DNA of 64,000 nt from Campylobacter rectus (lineage in GTDB: Bacteria > Campylobacterota > Campylobacteria > Campylobacterales > Campylobacteraceae): positions 1,984,001-2,048,000 of the forward strand of contig NZ_CP012543.1 of assembly GCF_004803795.1 (NCBI RefSeq). The letters run 5' to 3'. The notes under the pieces were generated by a model. The model was given only the letters and a program-made list of their open reading frames with translations. It was not told where the DNA came from and ran no database searches. Shown here one piece after another: positions 44,956 to 55,617 of this stretch. Position numbers and translations under genes: made by a program. The stretch's first letter is position 1. Every line of letters starts with the position of its first letter.

Positions 44956-46194
44956 CTAAAATTTATTTTTTCTCACGTCTTGAGCGATGGCTTTAGCCAT
45001 ATAATCTACCTCGGCAGTGACGGCGCCTGAGATATACCTTGATTGACTAAATTTATAGCTTCACTTTGTCCTCTAATGCTTTCATTCATCTCACTGATAC
45101 TTTGAACCAGTACGTCTGCGTTGGCTTCGATCTTGCCAAGAGATTTTTGAGTGCGTCCAGCTAGCTTGCAAATCTCATCGGCTACAGCAACAAAATCGCG
45201 TCTATACTCGTCTGTACAAGTAGCATCGATAGTTGCGTTTAGAGTTAATAAATTCGTCTGATTGGTGATATCACGGATGATGACGATAATATTTTAATCT
45301 CTTCAGACTGGCATCATGCATCTTTTGGTTGATGGCGCTCATCGAGCTGTTCATCTGCTCGATTGCAGCGGCGCTTTCTTGTAGTGAGCTTGCTTGAGAG
45401 CTCGCACCGTCAGTCACCTGCTTCATCGACTGACCCAAAAACTCCGCCTTTCCCTCCAACACTCGAGCTCACTCTAAATTTGTCCTTAGTATGTCGGTTA
45501 TTTCTTTACTCAGAGCATTGATACCTATAGCCATCTTGCCGTCATCTTCAAACCTTTTTGTGAAGTCTCACTTTTAGTCGGCTAAGGTCCGGATTTGAGG
45601 TATCGGCATTTAGCCGTATCATAGTTACCTTTGTCTATTTGTCCAACAAATGCGTTAGTTTCTTTTATGAAGTTATTTTGCTTGGCCGGATCCGCCTCTA
45701 TTTGCTTGATATTTTTGTTTATCATTATGCTCGTCTGCTCGATCTCGTCGCTGCCACAGCGGTTTAGCAACCAAGCCTTATCGGTTTTGTTGTTTAAAAA
45801 GTCGAAAAATTGTATAGGTCCATTTTTGGTCTGATCAATACCTGAGATCAAATTTCTACCTATCAATGTGGACACTAATAACATAAGTATAATACAAGTC
45901 GCAATAACTATGGCGCTAACGATCATCTGAGTATTCGCATCATTTTTGATAAGTACGGCATCTTCTTTCATATTGCTTAGTAGCTTAAGTTCAAGCTCTC
46001 TCATTACGTTTATAGAAATGCTTATCTTTAAAAACCGGCTTGGTGTGTCGCAAGAATGGTATCCACGATTTGCTCATTGCATTCAGTTTTTGAAATACCG
46101 CTTAGCATAATGCGCTCATTATTCCGAGCCCGATGAGGCCGACGATAGCTATCGTCATGATCTTAAATTTGATACCGACGTTGTTCACTCTCAT
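44956..46194 (-). pseudogene. Degraded methyl-accepting chemotaxis protein
   Basis: It starts with ATG 46194 (MRVNNVGIKFKIMTIAIVGL) and breaks up soon after. Pieces then appear in several frames: a membrane helix with HAMP region (45582-46004), EGKAEFLGQSMKQVTDGASS (45271-45462) and a damaged signalling hairpin (45000-45270) with several changed conserved residues. The end matches the intact neighbour (DVRKNKF). Large parts, including most of a sensor domain, are missing. It is a dead copy related to the gene at 42934. Confidence 0.85.
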
Positions 46195-46211
46195 CCCCCT
46201 CTCCTTTTGTG

Positions 46212-47234
46212 CTACCTTGCGCTTTTTTCTTGCACTCGTTTTATAAAATATTTCGCGTTTTCTATGGGAACGTCCGGCAGGATGCCGTGTCCGAGATTAA
46301 AGATATGCGGCGCGTTTTTCATCGTCTGCAAAATTCGTTCCACACCGGCGTCGATCGCCTCCTTGCTGTAAAGGCGCGTAGGCTCCATGTTTCCTTGAAG
46401 GACGTATTTCGGGCTCAGTTTTTCTTTAGCAAGCTCGATCGGCGTACTCCAATCCACGCCAAAAACTTCGAAATTCCCCGAAATTTTATCCAGATATCCG
46501 CTTATGCCTTTTGGAAAAACGATAACCGGAATTTGCGGGAATTCAGCCTTAAGCGCATCCACTATATCCATGATATACTTCCAGCCGAACTCAAAATACG
46601 CCTCATCCTCCAGCGCCGCCGCCCAGCTATCAAAAATTTGAACCGCATTTACGCCGGCTTTTATCTGCTCTTTCATATATCCTATGAGCGAGGCCGTAAC
46701 CTTGGCTAAAATTTGATGCATAAACTCGGGGTTTGAATATAAAAGCTTTTTGCTAGCCGCGTAAGTTTTCGTCCCGCCGCCCTCGATCATATACGTAGCT
46801 ATCGTCCACGGCGCCCCGCAAAAGCCGATTAGCGCCTTATCCTGCGCCAAATTTTCACGCGTTAGCTTGATCGTATCGTATACGTAGTCTAAATTTTTGA
46901 TTGATTTTTGGACGTCTAGCCTATCTAGATCCTCTCTCGTCTTGATCGGATCGCTAAATACAGGCCCCTCGCCTTGGACGAATTTAAGATCCATACCCAT
47001 CTCAAGCGGCACGACGAGGATATCGCTAAAAAGTATCGCCGCATCGACGCCTAAAATTTCAACCGGCTGGATCGTGACCTCGCTGGCTTTTTTATAGTCT
47101 TTGCAAAGTGATAAAAAATCGCCCGCAGCGGCTCGAACTCGCATATACTCAGGTAGATACCGACCCGCCTGCCGCATCATCCAAACAGGCGTATACGGCG
47201 TCGGTTTTTTTAAACAAGCATCGATGAAAATCAT
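46212..47234 (-). CDS. hemE: Uroporphyrinogen decarboxylase
   Basis: 340 residues. The start [20 protein letters not shown], then [14 protein letters not shown], is the HemE signature. The second signature [18 protein letters not shown] is near residue 140. It decarboxylates uroporphyrinogen III to coproporphyrinogen III in the cytoplasmic heme pathway. Length and motifs are normal. It is a single gene here and not part of an obvious heme operon. Confidence 0.95.
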   Translation of the reverse strand: MIFIDACLKKPTPYTPVWMMRQAGRYLPEYMRVRAAAGDFLSLCKDYKKASEVTIQPVEILGVDAAILFSDILVVPLEMGMDLKFVQGEGPVFSDPIKTREDLDRLDVQKSIKNLDYVYDTIKLTRENLAQDKALIGFCGAPWTIATYMIEGGGTKTYAASKKLLYSNPEFMHQILAKVTASLIGYMKEQIKAGVNAVQIFDSWAAALEDEAYFEFGWKYIMDIVDALKAEFPQIPVIVFPKGISGYLDKISGNFEVFGVDWSTPIELAKEKLSPKYVLQGNMEPTRLYSKEAIDAGVERILQTMKNAPHIFNLGHGILPDVPIENAKYFIKRVQEKSAR

Positions 47235-47299
47235 ATATTTCCTTCAAATTTTTAGCGATTTTATCAAATTTAATATTTAAATAATGTAAAGCGAATTAA

Positions 47300-47716
47300 T
47301 TAAAATGCGAGTTCGTCTAGCAAATTTTGCAAATTTACGCCTGCTAAGCTATCAAACATAGCTCGTTGCGCAGAGGCAAATTTAGGCGTCAAAAGCGCCT
47401 CGATCCTGCCTCCCAGCGGACAAGGCGGCGGCGAGTTTTTGTGGATTTTAAAGATACCGTTTTCGCCCTCGTTTACCGCCGAAAATATATCAAAAAGCGT
47501 GATTTGATCAGGCTTCTTAGCCAGGCTCGCCCCGCCCGTGCCCGCGCTTACGTTTATCAAATTTGCCGATTTTAAAAGCCTGATTATATTTCGCACGATG
47601 ACGGGGTTCGTGCCGACGGTGCCGGCTAAAAATTCGCTCGTGTTTTTCTCGTCCTTAAAAAACTCGCAGCTAAGCAGGATATGTATAGCGATGGAAAATT
47701 TTTGTCCTATTTGCAT
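47300..47716 (-). CDS. Rrf2-family regulator (YwnA-like)
   Basis: A 138-residue regulator. The winged helix has TSEFLAGTVGTNPVIVRNII, the Rrf2 recognition region, then a glycine-rich wing (VSAGTGGASLAKKPDQITLF). The cluster-type three-Cys pattern of IscR and NsrR is absent; one Cys remains in PPPCPLGG, as in YwnA-type members. The oxidoreductase gene upstream is the partner type also found beside ywnA in Bacillus. It probably controls that neighbour in response to a reactive small molecule (inference). Confidence 0.82.
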   Translation of the reverse strand: MQIGQKFSIAIHILLSCEFFKDEKNTSEFLAGTVGTNPVIVRNIIRLLKSANLINVSAGTGGASLAKKPDQITLFDIFSAVNEGENGIFKIHKNSPPPCPLGGRIEALLTPKFASAQRAMFDSLAGVNLQNLLDELAF

Positions 47717-47797
47717 AATCAGCCTTGGTTTAAATTTAAAAGCCGCGCGCTCTTTTCGCGCAGCATTATTTTAGCTAAATTAAGCAAAATTTTAAAC

Positions 47798-48434
47798 TTA
47801 CGCCCTCTCGCCTACAGCGGTAAAGCGCTTTTGCACGAAGGCGCCGTTTTTTAGCTCGCCTATGACCGCGAGCGCGAGGTCTGCATAGCTGATGTAGCTC
47901 TCGTTTTTGGAGTTTAGGATTAGATTGTCGCCGCCAAGGACGTATGAGCCTGTGCGAGCGGCATTTGCATCGTAGTCTCCGGCAGGCGAGACGTATGTCC
48001 AGAGCACGCCCGTTCTACCTTTTAGCTCAAAAAACGACTCCGCCGTAGCCTTTGCGACACCCATGTACTCGGCAGGGAAGCTTGGCGTATCCATAACCAT
48101 CGTCTGCTTATCGTCCACGTATAACGTACCCGCGCCGCCGATGACTAGTAGCCTTGTTTTTGTGCCGCTAAGAGCGTCTGCAAGGTGTTTTGCTACCTTT
48201 TTATGAAGCCCAAACGTCTCCGGCGTCCATGCCGCAAATGCGCTGATAACGGCGTCAAAGCCTGCTAGATCGCCTTTCGTTAGCTCTAAAACATCTTTAT
48301 AGACGACTTTTACGTCGCCGTTTTTATACCCTTTGTTTCGCAGGGTAGCCGTTGTCATGCCCTTGTTTTAGGGCTTCTTGCACCAAATTTGAACCCGATT
48401 TTCCGTTTGCTCCGATGATTGCTACTTTTTTCAT
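47798..48434 (-). pseudogene. NAD(P)-binding oxidoreductase (NmrA/YwnB-like), frameshifted
   Basis: The true start is ATG 48434 with AAAGGA before it. It reads KKVAIIGANGKSGSNLVQEA, the Rossmann GxxGxxG start. Near 48355 the frame shifts by one base and the protein goes on in the frame that opens at 48358 (TATLRNKGYKNGDVKVVYKD, AVISAFAAWTPETFGLHKKV). Together they make a normal-length protein of about 210 residues. It is either a real inactivating change or a sequencing error. The truncated 186-residue frame alone would lack the cofactor-binding loop. Confidence 0.8.
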
Positions 48435-48498
48435 TTTCTATCCTTTAAATTTAGATTTTGTTTGCTTACACAGCCGCTTATCGCTGCTGCAAGCTAAT

Positions 48499-48591
48499 TT
48501 AGTTGCCGATGCGGCCGATACACTCTCTCATATGAGCACCTATCGCCGCCACAGCTGATGCGCCCGCCACGTAGGGCGTCGTTTTGCCACG
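48499..48591 (-). pseudogene. Short 3' gene fragment
   Basis: A 30-codon frame ending GKTTPYVAGASAVAAIGAHM then RECIGRIGN and a stop. The composition is protein-like, but there is no start and the frame is closed upstream. Not assigned to a family. Confidence 0.35.
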
Positions 48592-48644
48592 CTGCGCAGT
48601 TTAAAATTTACGCCCGCATTTTTCCGCGCCCGTCTCGCAAAATT

Positions 48645-49019
48645 TTACAGCCAGCTTGGCTTTACGTCCTCGTTTATCACGCCATCATCCATAGTGTACT
48701 GCTCCAAGCTGCCGCGTTTAGTTTGGATACAGATAAATTTCATCCCCTGCGCACCCGCCTTAAAGCACCTCTTGCCCGCCGGATCTATGCGGATCGCGTC
48801 GCCCTCCTTGACCGCCGTCTCCTCGCCGTCGATGAAAAGCGTGCCGCCGCCTTTTAGCACCAAATAAAGCTCCTCGTTTTGCTTGTGCGAATGCACGAAC
48901 GGCACGCTCGCGTTTGCGGGAAGCTCATTGATAGAAAGCTCACAGCCGCTTAAATTTAGAGCTTCTTTCAGCTCGACTCTCGGTTCGCTTTTCGTTGAAA
49001 CGATCTTGTAGTTTGACAT
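48645..49019 (-). CDS. Cupin-domain protein
   Basis: A 124-residue single-domain cupin. Motif 1 is HSHKQNEELYLVLKGGGTLF (metal-binding His and Glu) and motif 2 is GDAIRIDPAGKRCF, in which the usual His is replaced. Start ATG 49019 has AAGGAG upstream. Function could be binding or isomerisation of a small molecule; not known. It is upstream of the frameshifted oxidoreductase in the same direction and may once have shared its regulation by the Rrf2 protein. Confidence 0.8.
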   Translation of the reverse strand: MSNYKIVSTKSEPRVELKEALNLSGCELSINELPANASVPFVHSHKQNEELYLVLKGGGTLFIDGEETAVKEGDAIRIDPAGKRCFKAGAQGMKFICIQTKRGSLEQYTMDDGVINEDVKPSWL

Positions 49020-49199
49020 CTTTTTCTCCTTAAATTTTTTGTTGTAATGTTATAACTTACAACTGATGAGCGAAGTATAATAAAATTCTGTTGTAATATC
49101 AAGAGTTACATCAAAAATTTTCAAAAAAAATTTGACGCAAATTTTAAAACCAAATAAAATCCGCGCAATTTTAACTAAAAGAATTTATACAAAATAGCG

Positions 49200-49371
49200 C
49201 ATTTAAGACGTTTGCGATCAGCTTAGACTGTGCGCCGAGGTTGATAGACTACGGCAACGTCGCCGGGTTTATCACGGCCTGATTTGCGATCAGTCTTGAC
49301 GACGCGCCGAGGCTGGCGGAGGAGCTTGGCAAGCTAAAAAGATATCGGCAAGCATATAAACGCCGGACTTA
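49200..49371 (+). pseudogene. Gene remnant with an internal duplication
   Basis: Two related stretches about 72 bases apart start with TTTGCGATCAG and read AISLDCAPRLIDYGN and AISLDDAPRLAEELGKLKRY. The first ends in TGA, the second in TAG at 49369-49371. This is the end of a gene that duplicated part of its 3' end and then decayed. Family not recognised. Confidence 0.4.
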
Positions 49372-49493
49372 GGAGCGATAGCGATAAATTTAAATATCTT
49401 AAATTTTACTTTTGCCCTCCTTGACGACCGAATAAATATTTAGATATCATTTTAACTAAATAAAAGCTTACGCCAAGGCAAAAAGGATAAAAA

Positions 49494-50450
49494 ATGTCAG
49501 AAAATCACGCCCACTGCGCGCATTCGCACGCGTCAAACAAGGTCGTTTTGAGAAATTCTTTCCTGATTATATTCACTTTTATGCTGATCGAGGTCGCGGG
49601 CGGATTTCTCACAAATTCACTCGCCCTGCTTTCCGACGCCGGACATATGCTCTCGGACGCCGCGGCGCTCGGGCTTTCGCTATTTGCATTTAAATTCGGC
49701 GAACGCAAGGGCAATCTACAAAAGACTTTCGGCTATAAGAGGGTTGAAATTTTAGCCGCGACGATAAACGCCGTCACGCTCATCGTCATCGCCGTTTTCA
49801 TTATCATCGAGGCGGCGCGACGCCTGCAAAATCCGCCCGAAGTCGCCACTGTAGGTATGCTCATCGTCAGCGCGCTAGGTCTTTTGGTAAATATCATAGC
49901 GGCTTGGTATATGCTTCGTGGCGGCGACGTGAGAGAAAACGTCAATATGCGCGGCGCTTACCTTCACGTGCTAGGCGACGCTCTGGGCTCGGTGGGTGCG
50001 ATAACGGCCGCGCTAGCGATGATGTGGTTTGGTTGGTGGTGGGCGGACGCGGCGGCTAGTGTTTTGACTGCGCTGCTCATCGTAAAAAGCGGCTGGGGCG
50101 TGCTAAAAGACAGCCTAAACATCCTAATGGAAGGCTCGCCAAAAGGCGTGAGCCTGGACGCGCTCGTCGCACAGATCAGGGGCGTAGACGGCGTGCTTTC
50201 GGTGCACGACCTGCATGTCTGGAGCATAACAAGCGACGCAAACGCGCTCACGGCCCACATCGTGGTCGGCGGCGAGCTGAGCGTGCGCGAGGCGGAGCGG
50301 GTCTTGCACGAAATATCGCACAAAATGGAGCATCTGGGCATCACGCACACGACGCTACAGTGTGAGAGCAGCGAGAACGAATGCGACGGCGAGCTCATCT
50401 GCGAAGTAAGATCAAATGGTGATGGCGGGCATTTGGGGCATAGTCATTAA
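49494..50450 (+). CDS. Cation diffusion facilitator (zinc/cobalt exporter, CzcD-like)
   Basis: A 318-residue transporter with six helices. It has the CDF metal site in helix 2 (LLSDAGHMLSDAAALGLS, HxxxD type) and a second in helix 5 (GAYLHVLGDALGSVGAITAA). A His-rich N-terminus (HAHCAHSHA) and a C-terminal cytoplasmic domain (VHDLHVWSITSDANALTAH) complete it. It exports divalent metals by proton exchange. The gene has no operon partner. Confidence 0.92.
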   Translation: MSENHAHCAHSHASNKVVLRNSFLIIFTFMLIEVAGGFLTNSLALLSDAGHMLSDAAALGLSLFAFKFGERKGNLQKTFGYKRVEILAATINAVTLIVIAVFIIIEAARRLQNPPEVATVGMLIVSALGLLVNIIAAWYMLRGGDVRENVNMRGAYLHVLGDALGSVGAITAALAMMWFGWWWADAAASVLTALLIVKSGWGVLKDSLNILMEGSPKGVSLDALVAQIRGVDGVLSVHDLHVWSITSDANALTAHIVVGGELSVREAERVLHEISHKMEHLGITHTTLQCESSENECDGELICEVRSNGDGGHLGHSH

Positions 50451-51146
50451 AATTTGGATTTGAAATTTAGCTTAATTTTAAATTTTGCCCGATTTAGAAT
50501 TTGAAATTTTGCCCGCGCCATGGAATTTCGGAATTTTAGAATTTTGAGATTTAAATTTTAAAATTTTGCGGTTATTATGAATTTTTTAAATCCCTCCGCA
50601 CGGTGGAATTTGAAAATTTCGCTCTGCAAAGGCCATTTTAAAATCAGGCTCTGCACACGCAAAATCGTAGAATTTTACGCAGCGAGTCGTTGCATCATTC
50701 AAAACGGCGCCTATGCGCGTTTGCGGAATTTTAAATTTGACCGAAGCGGTAGTCTGATAAATGCAGCAAAATTTGGTAGAAGCTTGGAATGGTTTAAATT
50801 TAGCTAAATGCCTTCCATTTTAATAGCGCGGAAATGACACAGCGCGCGCTACATTTTTAATTTAGCCAAGTATATCGCGCCGTTAAATTTTAAAATTCCG
50901 CGCTACAAATTGAGCCGCAAATTTAAACTACGTCAAAATTTTGGCTTAATTTCACTCATCAAATTTTCCTGGCGATTTGAGCCTATCAAAAGCAAATTTG
51001 ACATATAATCTCGCGAAATTTCAGGGAGCCAAGGTGCGCAAGAACATAAAATACCTAATTTAGAAGTTTTTTTGGGTAATGTCTTTTCGTCAAAATTTAA
51101 ACCCATGCATTATAATTACAGAAATTGAAAAGGATGGCAATTAGAT
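50451..51146. other. Non-coding region between the exporter and a membrane protein gene
   Basis: About 700 bases rich in AAATTTTAAAATTT-type runs. A 76-codon open frame at 50577-50807 exists, but its basic, cysteine-rich content and lack of a ribosome site argue against a gene. No other structure is recognised. Confidence 0.5.
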
Positions 51147-51530
51147 ATGAAAAGAGATATATTAATCGCGATTTTAGGCTCGCTTTGCGCCTTTATAAAT
51201 ATTAATTACATAGGTTTTCTTATCGCATTAAATTTCGCGATAGCCTTGGTTTGCGCCGCTTTTCCTTTTATGAAAAAGAATTATATATTTTTGTTACTGC
51301 TCGCGCTAAATTTAACCTTGTATTTCAACACTATCGACACTCCTTTTGAAAAGCCTGAGCTTTGGACGTATCATATACCCGCGCTCGCAAACGCGACATA
51401 CGGCCTAAGCGCTCTAGTTTATGCTTCAGGATTTGTCGCTTTTGTTCCGCTTGCGGCATATATCTGTTTTTTATATTCGCTCTGCGTCGTTATCTGCGGC
51501 GTACGTGAAAAATTTCAAAATTTAAGCTAA
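51147..51530 (+). CDS. Hypothetical membrane protein with about four helices
   Basis: A 127-residue hydrophobic protein (LIAILGSLCAFININYIGFL, LIALNFAIALVCAAFPFM, YIFLLLLALNLTLYF, and a C-terminal LAAYICFLYSLCVVI). There is a weak AAGGA site about 14 bases before ATG. Family not recognised. It stands alone upstream of lepA. Confidence 0.6.
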   Translation: MKRDILIAILGSLCAFININYIGFLIALNFAIALVCAAFPFMKKNYIFLLLLALNLTLYFNTIDTPFEKPELWTYHIPALANATYGLSALVYASGFVAFVPLAAYICFLYSLCVVICGVREKFQNLS

Positions 51531-51736
51531 ATTTTACGGTCAAAATTTTAAGCCTCTCTATGTCTTATAATTTCGCAGAATTTACCGGTCGAGCCAGCAT
51601 CAAATTTATATCGAATTCCCGCAGTAAGGCCGCTCTCCTCCCGTCAAATTTGAACCCGTATGCTTAATAAAACATAAATTTACTCTACTTTAACGAAAAT
51701 TTTTATACAATCGCCCAAAATTTAACTAGGGATCTT

Positions 51737-53527
51737 ATGAAAAACATCAGAAATTTTAGCATCATCGCTCACATCGACCACGGCAAATCAACGCTCGCAG
51801 ACCGCCTAATACAGGAGTGCGGCGCCGTCAGCGACCGCGAGATGAGCTCGCAAATCATGGACACGATGGATATCGAAAAAGAGCGCGGCATCACGATCAA
51901 GGCTCAGTCCGTGCGTCTAAACTACGCGCTCGGCGGGCAAAATTTCGTCCTAAATTTGATCGACACTCCGGGCCACGTGGACTTTAGCTACGAGGTGAGC
52001 CGCTCCTTGGCTAGCTGCGAGGGCGCTCTACTCGTGGTCGACGCTAGCCAAGGCGTAGAAGCTCAAACCATCGCAAACGTCTATATCGCGCTAGAAAATA
52101 ACCTCGAAATCATCCCCGTCATAAATAAAATCGACCTCCCCGCAGCAGATCCGGCTCGCGTAAAAAACGAGATCGAGCACGTTATAGGGCTTGACTGCAG
52201 CGGCGCGATCGAGGTCAGCGCTAAAAGCGGCATCGGCATCAAAGAGCTGCTAGAAGCCATCATCACGCGCATCCCCTCTCCCGGCGGCGAGGCGGAAAAG
52301 CCGCTAAAAACACTCATCTACGACAGCTGGTTTGACAACTACCTAGGCGCTTTGGCGCTCGTGCGCGTCTATGACGGCGAGCTAAAGAAAAACGACGAGA
52401 TCCTAGTCATGGGCACGGGCAAAAAACACATCGTGCTAGATCTTATGTATCCAAACCCCATCGCGCCGATAAAAACGGCAAGACTAGGCGCGGGCGAGGT
52501 CGGCATCGTGGTGCTGGGGCTAAAAAACGTTAGCGACGTGCAGGTGGGCGATACGATCACGCTAGCTCGTAACCCCGTAAAAGAGCCAGTCGGCGGCTTT
52601 GAGCGGGCTAAGCCGTTCGTATTTGCGGGACTTTATCCGATCGAAACGGATAAATTTGAAGACCTACGCGACGCCCTGGATAAACTCAAGCTAAACGACA
52701 GCTCCATTAGCTACGAGCCCGAGACTTCGGTAGCACTTGGGTTTGGCTTTCGCGTCGGATTTTTGGGGCTGCTGCATATGGAGGTTATCAAGGAGCGTTT
52801 GGAGCGCGAATTTGACCTTGATCTCATCGCCACGGCTCCGACCGTGACCTACGAAGTCGTACAAACCGACGGTCAAATTTTACGTATCCAAAACCCGAGC
52901 CAGCTCCCGCCGGTTAATAAAATCGAGCACGTCAAAGAGCCCTACGTAAAGTCCACGATCATCACTCCGAGCGAGTTTTTGGGCAACATCATCACGCTGC
53001 TAAACAACCGCCGCGCCGTGCAGACTAAAATGGACTACATCACGCCCGAGCGCGTGCTGCTCGAGTACGACATCCCGATGAACGAGATCGTGATGGACTT
53101 TTACGACAAGCTAAAATCAAGCACCAAAGGCTACGCGAGCTTTGATTACGAGCCTAGCGACTACCGCGTGGGCGATCTGGTAAAGCTTGATATCAAGGTC
53201 GCAGGCGAGACCGTGGACGCGCTCTCCATCATCGTGCCCGAAAGTAAAGCCCAGTGCAAAGGACGCGACTTCGTCAAAGCGATGAAAGAGATCGTGCCGC
53301 GCCAACTCTTTGAGGTCGCGATACAAGCCAGCATCGGTAACAAAGTCATCGCGCGCGAAACGGTAAAATCTATGGGCAAAAACGTAACCGCCAAGTGCTA
53401 CGGCGGCGACATCACGCGTAAGCGCAAGCTGCTAGAAAAGCAAAAAGAGGGCAAAAAGCGCATGAAAGCTATCGGCAAGGTAAATTTGCCGCAAGAGGCG
53501 TTTTTAAGCGTTTTAAAAATAGACTAG
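51737..53527 (+). CDS. lepA: Elongation factor 4 (LepA)
   Basis: A 596-residue translational GTPase. G1 is [10 protein letters not shown]2 is [11 protein letters not shown]3 is DTPGH and G4 is NKID. The LepA-specific C-terminal domain follows ([38 protein letters not shown]). It binds ribosomes with mis-set tRNAs and helps back-translocation or assembly under stress. Length is normal. Confidence 0.97.
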   Translation: MKNIRNFSIIAHIDHGKSTLADRLIQECGAVSDREMSSQIMDTMDIEKERGITIKAQSVRLNYALGGQNFVLNLIDTPGHVDFSYEVSRSLASCEGALLVVDASQGVEAQTIANVYIALENNLEIIPVINKIDLPAADPARVKNEIEHVIGLDCSGAIEVSAKSGIGIKELLEAIITRIPSPGGEAEKPLKTLIYDSWFDNYLGALALVRVYDGELKKNDEILVMGTGKKHIVLDLMYPNPIAPIKTARLGAGEVGIVVLGLKNVSDVQVGDTITLARNPVKEPVGGFERAKPFVFAGLYPIETDKFEDLRDALDKLKLNDSSISYEPETSVALGFGFRVGFLGLLHMEVIKERLEREFDLDLIATAPTVTYEVVQTDGQILRIQNPSQLPPVNKIEHVKEPYVKSTIITPSEFLGNIITLLNNRRAVQTKMDYITPERVLLEYDIPMNEIVMDFYDKLKSSTKGYASFDYEPSDYRVGDLVKLDIKVAGETVDALSIIVPESKAQCKGRDFVKAMKEIVPRQLFEVAIQASIGNKVIARETVKSMGKNVTAKCYGGDITRKRKLLEKQKEGKKRMKAIGKVNLPQEAFLSVLKID

Positions 53528-54687
53528 CGGTTCTTGCGAGCATTTTGCGGAGCTTTTCGCTACGCTCGCAACCGCTTCCTAAAAAGCCGCCAGCGTAAAG
53601 CGGAGCAGAAAGAAATATAGCCGAAGCTTGGTTATATGTATATGCCCTCGCTCGGCTTATTTGCGTCTTCGTCTCCTTATAGCCGAGTTTAGCTTCATAT
53701 CGTAAGCAAAGCGCTACTAGCGCTTGCAAAAAACTTCGCCTTTTTATTTTGACGGCTTATTTTGCAATTTCCTACGCCTACGGTTGCTTCCTAAAAACTA
53801 CAAACGCGCAAAGCGCGAAGTAAAACGGAAGTAAAATTTTGGTTTATGAACTTATCTATCTTCGGTCTAAAATTTCTTCGCTTCTGCTAGCGCTCTTGAC
53901 TGCGAGAAAAACAAAGCATTTAAATTCATCCCGCGATACTTTGCCTTGACTTTTTACGTTTAAATTTGAAGTCGAATTTGTAAATTTTGGCTTCAAATTT
54001 TGTCCGCCCGGACCCGCACCGCAAAAACGTTAAATTTGGTTTGGTTAAATTTAGAACCGAATTTGTTTTTGGCTCCAGCGACGCCCTACTCTTAGAGCAA
54101 GGCGGTGTCGCCGCCTCTCTATGCAGCGGGGATGACGGGGCTTTGGCGTATGCTTTCTTAACAGCCGCTTCTAAAAAGCCGCTAGCGTAAAGCGTGAAAT
54201 AAAGTAGAGCGTATCCAAACCATCCCCTTTTAACAAAAATGCTTTGCGCGAGTGAAATTTTAAAATTTTATTTAAAATTTGACCGTATCAAAACTTAAAT
54301 ATCGCCGCTAGAGGCCATACCGACGACTTATGCTCGGTATTTGGGTTTAGATTTTGCAAATTCGACTTAAATTTTAGCATTTTAAAGTTTAGGGTCATGC
54401 GCAAAAACTAAAAATTTCACATTTTCAAGATCGCCGTTTTTAAAACCGAATTTGACGCGAGATAAATTCGCAATATTTTAAGATTAGAAGTAAAATTTAC
54501 CTCAAAAATAGCTTCGCCAAGGCGATCGATGCCGCTAATTTTTTAAAAATTTCGCCCGCCCGAAGCCCGGCTCGCGCATAAAAATCGAAATTTAAACCGA
54601 TAAAAACGCAAATTTACCTATAAAAATCTACGAATTTAAGTTTTAGTTCGGTAAAATTAGATAAAAATTTTATAAAGGTTAATCGTT
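53528..54687. other. Non-coding region between lepA and prs with dispersed repeats
   Basis: About 1.16 kb without a credible gene. It holds three divergent copies of a short repeat (53541-53612, 53775-53835, 54155-54215) marked by GCTTCCTAAAAA or GCTTCTAAAAA followed by AGCGTAAAGCG-type or GCGAAGTAAAACGGA-type sequence. Related copies lie at 14210-14275 and 14338-14403. A 67-codon frame at 53987 lacks a ribosome site and is not called. Confidence 0.6.
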
Positions 54688-55617
54688 ATGAGAGGTTACA
54701 AAATCTTTTCGGGCACCGCAAACCCCGCACTTTCGAAGAAAATTTCGCACTATTTGTCGCTTCCGCTCAGTGAAGCCACCGTAAAGCGCTTTAGCGACGG
54801 CGAGATCAGCGTGCAAATCGGCGAGAGCGTGCGCGGCAAGGACATTTTCATCATCCAACCCACCTGTGCGCCGGCAAACGTAAATTTGATGGAGCTTTTA
54901 ATCCTAACCGACGCGCTTAAGCGCAGCTCGGCAAGCTCGATAACGGCGGTGGTGCCGTATTTCGGCTACGCGCGCCAAGACCGCAAGGCCGCTCCTCGCG
55001 TGCCTATCACGGCAAAGCTCGTAGCAAATATGATGCAAACGGCGGGCATTGACCGCGTCGTCACGATCGACCTTCACGCGGGCCAAATTCAGGGATTTTT
55101 CGACATCCCCGTCGATAATCTCTACGGTTCCATCATCTTTAACGACCACATCAAAAACAAAAACCTCAAAAATCCGATCATCGCCAGTCCCGATATCGGC
55201 GGCATCGCGCGTGCCAGAAGCGTCGCAAAGGCTCTAAATCTCGACATCGTCATCGTCGATAAGCGTCGCGAAAAAGCCAACGAGAGCGAGGTGATGAACG
55301 TGATCGGCGACGTGGCGGGCAAGGACGTGATCCTAGTCGATGATATGATCGATACGGGCGGCACGATCGTAAAGGCGGCCAGAGTCTTTAAGGAGCGGGG
55401 CGCGACCTCGGTGACGGCGTGCTGCACGCATGCCGTGCTCTCCGGTAAGGCCTACGAAAATCTTGCAAACGACGCATTAGACGAGCTCATCGTGACCGAC
55501 ACGATACCTCTACGCGAGGAACACGAGAAGATAAAAGTGCTAAGCGTCGCGCCGATTTTCGGCGAAGTGATCAGACGCGTATATCACAACGAGAGCGTAA
55601 ATTCGCTGTTTGATTGA
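54688..55617 (+). CDS. prs: Ribose-phosphate pyrophosphokinase
   Basis: 309 residues. It begins RGYKIFSGTANPALSKKISH. It has the ATP-binding flexible loop YFGYARQDRK and the PRPP-binding loop DDMIDTGGT (about 215-223). It makes PRPP from ribose-5-phosphate and ATP for nucleotide, histidine and tryptophan synthesis. Length and motifs are normal. Confidence 0.97.
   Translation: MRGYKIFSGTANPALSKKISHYLSLPLSEATVKRFSDGEISVQIGESVRGKDIFIIQPTCAPANVNLMELLILTDALKRSSASSITAVVPYFGYARQDRKAAPRVPITAKLVANMMQTAGIDRVVTIDLHAGQIQGFFDIPVDNLYGSIIFNDHIKNKNLKNPIIASPDIGGIARARSVAKALNLDIVIVDKRREKANESEVMNVIGDVAGKDVILVDDMIDTGGTIVKAARVFKERGATSVTACCTHAVLSGKAYENLANDALDELIVTDTIPLREEHEKIKVLSVAPIFGEVIRRVYHNESVNSLFD

Noticed and set aside
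50577-50807. 76-residue plus-strand ORF after the metal exporter
   Set aside because: No ribosome site, odd basic composition, and surrounding DNA is non-coding in style.
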